DNA from: Planctomycetota bacterium
GTDB lineage: Bacteria > Planctomycetota > Planctomycetia > Gemmatales > Gemmataceae
Length of the DNA stretch: 34,851 nt
Direction of reading: 5' to 3'
Assembly (NCBI GenBank): GCA_026692965.1
Contig: JAPLNF010000249.1
Location: 1 to 34,851, forward strand
Shown: in pieces, positions 32,215-34,851 of the stretch
Numbering within the stretch: position 1 is the stretch's first letter
Layout of the letters: each line of letters begins with the position of its first letter
Program-made: the position numbers and the translations under genes
The notes under the pieces: generated by a model
What the model was told of the DNA's origin: nothing
The model's input: the letters and a program-made list of their open reading frames with translations, nothing else
The model's database searches: none

Positions 32215-33518
32215 AAAAACACGAACTGAAGTTGCTGACTGCATTTGTTGATGGTGAACTTCCTTCAAGCATGCAGAATGAAGTAAATGAATTGTTGCAA
32301 AATTCAGCCGAATTTCGAGAATTGCTGCGTTTATTGAAGCAAGATGCCTTGATGATTCGCAATCAGGTTCCAATGGAATGCAGTTATGAATTAACACAAA
32401 AAATCCTTTGTAATATTAAGGTCAAGCCTTTGTCTCGAATTGCTCATTTAAACAAGCGTGATGATCTGATGATGAAGCCTTGGTTTTCGCTAGTTGCGGT
32501 GGCTACGATTCTTGCTGTTACCACTTCAATATCTTTTTACGCAGTTAATGCTTTTTTAGCGATGCAGGAAAATGAACAAGTAAAAGGGCAGTTGGCTCGT
32601 TCCTCAAACCAAAATGTTGAAAACGACAAGAATGCGCAAGCAGATAATGCAGAATCCATCAAGAAGGCTGAACTAATTGCAATGCAAGAGAAGCAAAATT
32701 TGCTTCCTGTGCCTCCAGACCTAAATAAAGAGAATGATAAATCTGCAAAGATGCGCCCCCTTCTAGGGCAAAAAAACAAATCCTCTGACATAGCATCAAA
32801 AGGTAAAGAATTGCTTGCAGCACCTGCAAATGAAACTTTTAATTTGATCAAGGTGGATGCGCCTTTACCATGGGTTCTGCGCAAAAAAGATGTTGATGGT
32901 GAAGTAACTGGCAGAGTTCTTTCAAAAGTTATCAGCCATGATGCTCGCTTGAAAATAGAGCTTTTATGCAAGGATAAAACTGCTGCGTTTGCTCAACTTA
33001 AAATGAATCTAAACAAGACGGGGTATTATGTTCATTCGGATGTAAGCACTCTCATGCGATTAAAAAACAAAAATGATAAGTCACCAGTTAATTACATGAT
33101 TTACCTTGAGAACGCTAATGTTAACGATCTAGCGCAGTTGCTGGGGCAAGAAAAGCCCCCGCTGACTAAGGATGTAGCTAAAGGTCCCTCAAGTAATTCT
33201 TTCTGGGAGGCTTTAGTTGTCTCGGAATTATCTTCAAATGACCGTAAAACCATGAAGTCTGTTTTGGGATTTGAACCAACAGAGCAGGGTGGTTCTTCCG
33301 TCAACGCCTCTGCTAAACCTGTCAACGAATCAACCGAACCAACCAAAGGTAGCTCTTTGCAATCATTGAAAAAGAATAAGAGCCCAGCCTTGGCGGTATC
33401 TTTCAGTGCAACACAAAATCTGGTCAATAGCGTTGAAGTAAAGCAATACCTCGAAACTGTCAAATCCAGTAATCAGTCCGGTATTAAAGTGCTTGTAGTT
33501 TTAAGAACAGAAAACTAA
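32211..33518 (+). CDS. Membrane-anchored anti-sigma factor
   Basis: This 435-residue protein is translationally coupled to the sigma gene. Residues 1-45 (LTAFVDGELPSSMQNEVNELL, then FRELLRLLKQD) form the helical anti-sigma domain. The zinc motif HXXXCXXC of ZAS-type anti-sigmas is absent, so this is a zinc-free type. A single membrane helix spans about 91-115 (SLVAVATILAVTTSISFYAV). The periplasmic part begins with a Lys/Asn/Gln-rich disordered stretch and continues into a mixed alpha/beta region of about 200 residues, with a motif like MIYLENANVNDLAQLLGQ, and a second low-complexity segment at about 355-395. I infer that the outer part senses envelope stress and triggers proteolytic release of the sigma factor. 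The stop overlaps the end of the convergent hydrolase gene by four bases. Confidence 0.85.
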   Translation: MKKHELKLLTAFVDGELPSSMQNEVNELLQNSAEFRELLRLLKQDALMIRNQVPMECSYELTQKILCNIKVKPLSRIAHLNKRDDLMMKPWFSLVAVATILAVTTSISFYAVNAFLAMQENEQVKGQLARSSNQNVENDKNAQADNAESIKKAELIAMQEKQNLLPVPPDLNKENDKSAKMRPLLGQKNKSSDIASKGKELLAAPANETFNLIKVDAPLPWVLRKKDVDGEVTGRVLSKVISHDARLKIELLCKDKTAAFAQLKMNLNKTGYYVHSDVSTLMRLKNKNDKSPVNYMIYLENANVNDLAQLLGQEKPPLTKDVAKGPSSNSFWEALVVSELSSNDRKTMKSVLGFEPTEQGGSSVNASAKPVNESTEPTKGSSLQSLKKNKSPALAVSFSATQNLVNSVEVKQYLETVKSSNQSGIKVLVVLRTEN

Positions 33519-34285
33519 GGCATAGCACTGGTCATTCTTGTGGGTGGGTTGCTAAATAGCAGGGGTAGCACTTTTTTATTCATGTATGGTTGGCCATAAG
33601 CACCATAGTGACCACCGTTATTCCCAATCGAAGCATCTTCAGTTTTCCAAGCATATTGCTTAAGTTTTGTTGCAACCAGTAATTCTTCTTCGCGGTTTCT
33701 TGTTGCTGGGATAAAACCATATCTTCCCGCTGCATTCTGAGTTTTTCTGAGATCAGCGGTTTTTGTGAATTTTAAAATTGGTCCAAGAATGAAGGTGTCT
33801 TCATGGCTGTAAAAAACATGAACACTATCTTTTACTGCTGCAATAGCAGGAATAATTGGGTAATCCTTGGATACGGAAGGCGCCAAAAGAATTAGCCTAT
33901 CGATGGTGTTTTCGTTCAGCAGGGAAACGCAAGCAAGTGCAACGGAAGTTCCTGCACTATGGGCGAGAATGTTGACTTCAGCATCTGGGTGTTGTTTTTG
34001 TATGATTCGAATAGAACTAGCGAGCTTTTCGCCATTTTCTGAAATATGAGCCAGATCTGTTTGATCTGCAACAATTCTTAAATACCCGTGGGACCAGTGG
34101 AAACGCTGTAGCTCCATGTTTGGGGGCAAAAGATCGAGCGATTTTTCCAAAACTTTTGCGACTGCTTGGAAATCGCCTGCACCTTCTATTAGGATCAGGA
34201 ATTTCTTTTTAGCGGTAGTGCCAAAAGAAAATTGCGAACATAATGCTGTTAGCCCAAGGGAGAGAATATTTCGACGGCTAAACAT
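33515..34285 (-). CDS. Exported alpha/beta-fold hydrolase (lipase/esterase-like)
   Basis: This 256-residue protein begins FSRRNILSLGLTALC, a twin-arginine-like export signal, with cleavage probably near residue 22-24. A hydrolase fold follows: a first strand FLILIEGAGDF, the nucleophile elbow LAHSAGTSV with Ser110, Asp163 in FYSHEDTFI, and His226 in NNGGHYGAY, so a full catalytic triad can be proposed. The central helix-strand pattern resembles lipases of the DUF676/PGAP1-like group, but the substrate cannot be told from sequence. It is convergent with the anti-sigma gene (four-base overlap of the 3' ends) and divergent from the VIT-domain gene. Confidence 0.75.
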   Translation of the reverse strand: MFSRRNILSLGLTALCSQFSFGTTAKKKFLILIEGAGDFQAVAKVLEKSLDLLPPNMELQRFHWSHGYLRIVADQTDLAHISENGEKLASSIRIIQKQHPDAEVNILAHSAGTSVALACVSLLNENTIDRLILLAPSVSKDYPIIPAIAAVKDSVHVFYSHEDTFILGPILKFTKTADLRKTQNAAGRYGFIPATRNREEELLVATKLKQYAWKTEDASIGNNGGHYGAYGQPYMNKKVLPLLFSNPPTRMTSAMP

Positions 34286-34540
34286 TGTAAGAAAACCTCA
34301 TACTGGAATATCTTCTATTTAATCGTTTTTATTGGGTGTATACCTTAGTTTTAAAAGTGGTTTAACTGTTACAAGTTTAGTCCCACCACTAATGCATCGC
34401 TAAAGGTCTAGCTATATTGCCTATTTTTTGGAAGATGGGCGAACTAGGAAGACGGTTGTCCTTTGTTTTTTTCAATCTCTCCGACGCCCTAACTCGTCTT
34501 AATTTTAGAACCAATACTAATTCAATTTCATGGGTGCATC
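34286..34540. other. Intergenic region between two divergent exported-protein genes
   Basis: This 255-base AT-rich gap separates the hydrolase gene (-) from the VIT-domain gene (+) and should hold both promoters. I see no consensus promoter pair, terminator or RNA gene. Two short complementary pairs (GGGCG/CGCCC and AAGACG/CGTCTT) are interleaved at 34437-34500, but are too short to call a structure. Confidence 0.35.
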
Positions 34541-34851
34541 ATGTTAAATAAATTTACAATCATTCTTGGCTTAGCCGTTCTAATAAATCCCTCTGTTTTA
34601 ATGGCAAGAGGCCTTTTGATTCCAGAAGACAAAAAAATTGCACCACTGATTCTCATCAAACAAATTGTTGATTTTAAAATCGAAGATCAAATCGCTGAAA
34701 CCATGGTTGAGCAGGTTTTTTACAACCATAGTGATAGGCCTTTGGAAGCCACTTATATTTTTCCTGTTCCTAAAGGTGCTTCTGTGAACAAATTCACCAT
34801 GTGGGTGGATGGCAAAGAAACCAAAGGCGAATTGTTGGAAGCCGATAAAGC
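34541..34851 (+). CDS. VIT-domain protein, truncated by the window end
   Basis: The frame begins at ATG 34541, directly followed by a signal peptide (LNKFTIILGLAVLINPSVLMA, cleavage near residue 22), and stays open to the last base, so only about 103 residues are visible. The sequence after the signal is a vault/inter-alpha-trypsin (VIT) domain: FKIEDQIAETMVEQVFYNHS, PLEATYIFPVPKGASVNKF and MWVDGKETKGELLEADKA are the usual family words. VIT domains normally precede a von Willebrand A domain in exported bacterial proteins of 600-900 residues, which I would expect in the missing part. The role is unknown; binding to other surface proteins is usual for the fold. Confidence 0.88.
   Translation, partial: MLNKFTIILGLAVLINPSVLMARGLLIPEDKKIAPLILIKQIVDFKIEDQIAETMVEQVFYNHSDRPLEATYIFPVPKGASVNKFTMWVDGKETKGELLEADK

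Noticed and set aside
34437-34500. Pseudoknot-like or tRNA-like RNA from GGGCG/CGCCC and AAGACG/CGTCTT
   Set aside because: The interleaved stems are only five and six bases with long AT-rich loops, and there is no anticodon arm, T loop or CCA end.

Overview
The window reads as a bacterial chromosome segment of roughly 42% GC with densely packed genes on both strands. The most likely source is a planctomycete (Planctomycetota, perhaps Gemmatales-like). This is inferred from the gene content: a tandem-duplicated UvrA with an extra C-terminal region, a divergent ClpS-like protein, an FHA-GAF-PP2C phosphatase, a secreted DUF1573 protein, a HEAT-repeat protein, a zinc-ribbon/membrane-anchor protein, a VIT-domain protein, and an ECF sigma factor paired with a membrane anti-sigma factor. 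No rRNA, tRNA, CRISPR array, insertion sequence or prophage gene was seen.

Layout. 26-3219 (+) is a tightly coupled run: an HDOD-like protein, a histidine kinase lacking its own sensor, a hypothetical gene whose frame appears broken by one base, and a ComF-type phosphoribosyltransferase. 3421-4401 (+) is a secreted DUF1573 protein ending at a strong hairpin. 4548-8033 (+) is a full-length pyruvate carboxylase. 8167-10178 (+) holds an FHA-GAF-PP2C phosphatase and a ClpS-like adaptor whose terminator lies inside its last codons. 10201-12033 (-) is an exported HEAT-repeat protein and 12322-12792 (-) a zinc-ribbon membrane protein. 12923-15322 (+) is a large exported alpha/beta-hydrolase-like protein lacking the usual nucleophile serine. 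15372-16490 (-) carries two cyclophilins, one exported. 16673-19287 (+) is lipA-tmk-holB. 19288-21314 (-) is a CHAD protein coupled to a ThiO-like oxidase. 21410-23341 (+) is a MutS2 without Smr domain. 23371-24270 (-) is a CbiM-like permease. 24417-31387 (-) is the double UvrA with its detached C-terminal extension. 31639-33518 (+) is an ECF sigma/anti-sigma pair with a recognisable ECF-type promoter. 33515-34285 (-) is a Tat-like exported hydrolase. 34541-end (+) is a truncated VIT-domain protein.

The strongest observation is in uvrA. A 16-bp direct repeat with a 17-bp period at 25331-25363 shifts the reading frame. Removing one 17-bp unit in silico joins the 2041-residue double UvrA to the next reading frame and gives one protein of about 2317 residues. 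The detached part holds two diverged copies of the same roughly 150-residue module, for which I recognise no named family. Two further frame breaks lie near the left end: a 5-bp tandem duplication between the HDOD-like and kinase parts, and a missing A in a hypothetical gene. Together they suggest either real micro-duplications/indels (strain variation, decay or switching) or assembly error. Read data would decide.

Most genes are housekeeping or signalling and do not form one system. The best candidates for something undescribed are the UvrA C-terminal double module, the altered recognition residues of the ClpS-like protein, and several perfect dyads at promoter-like positions.
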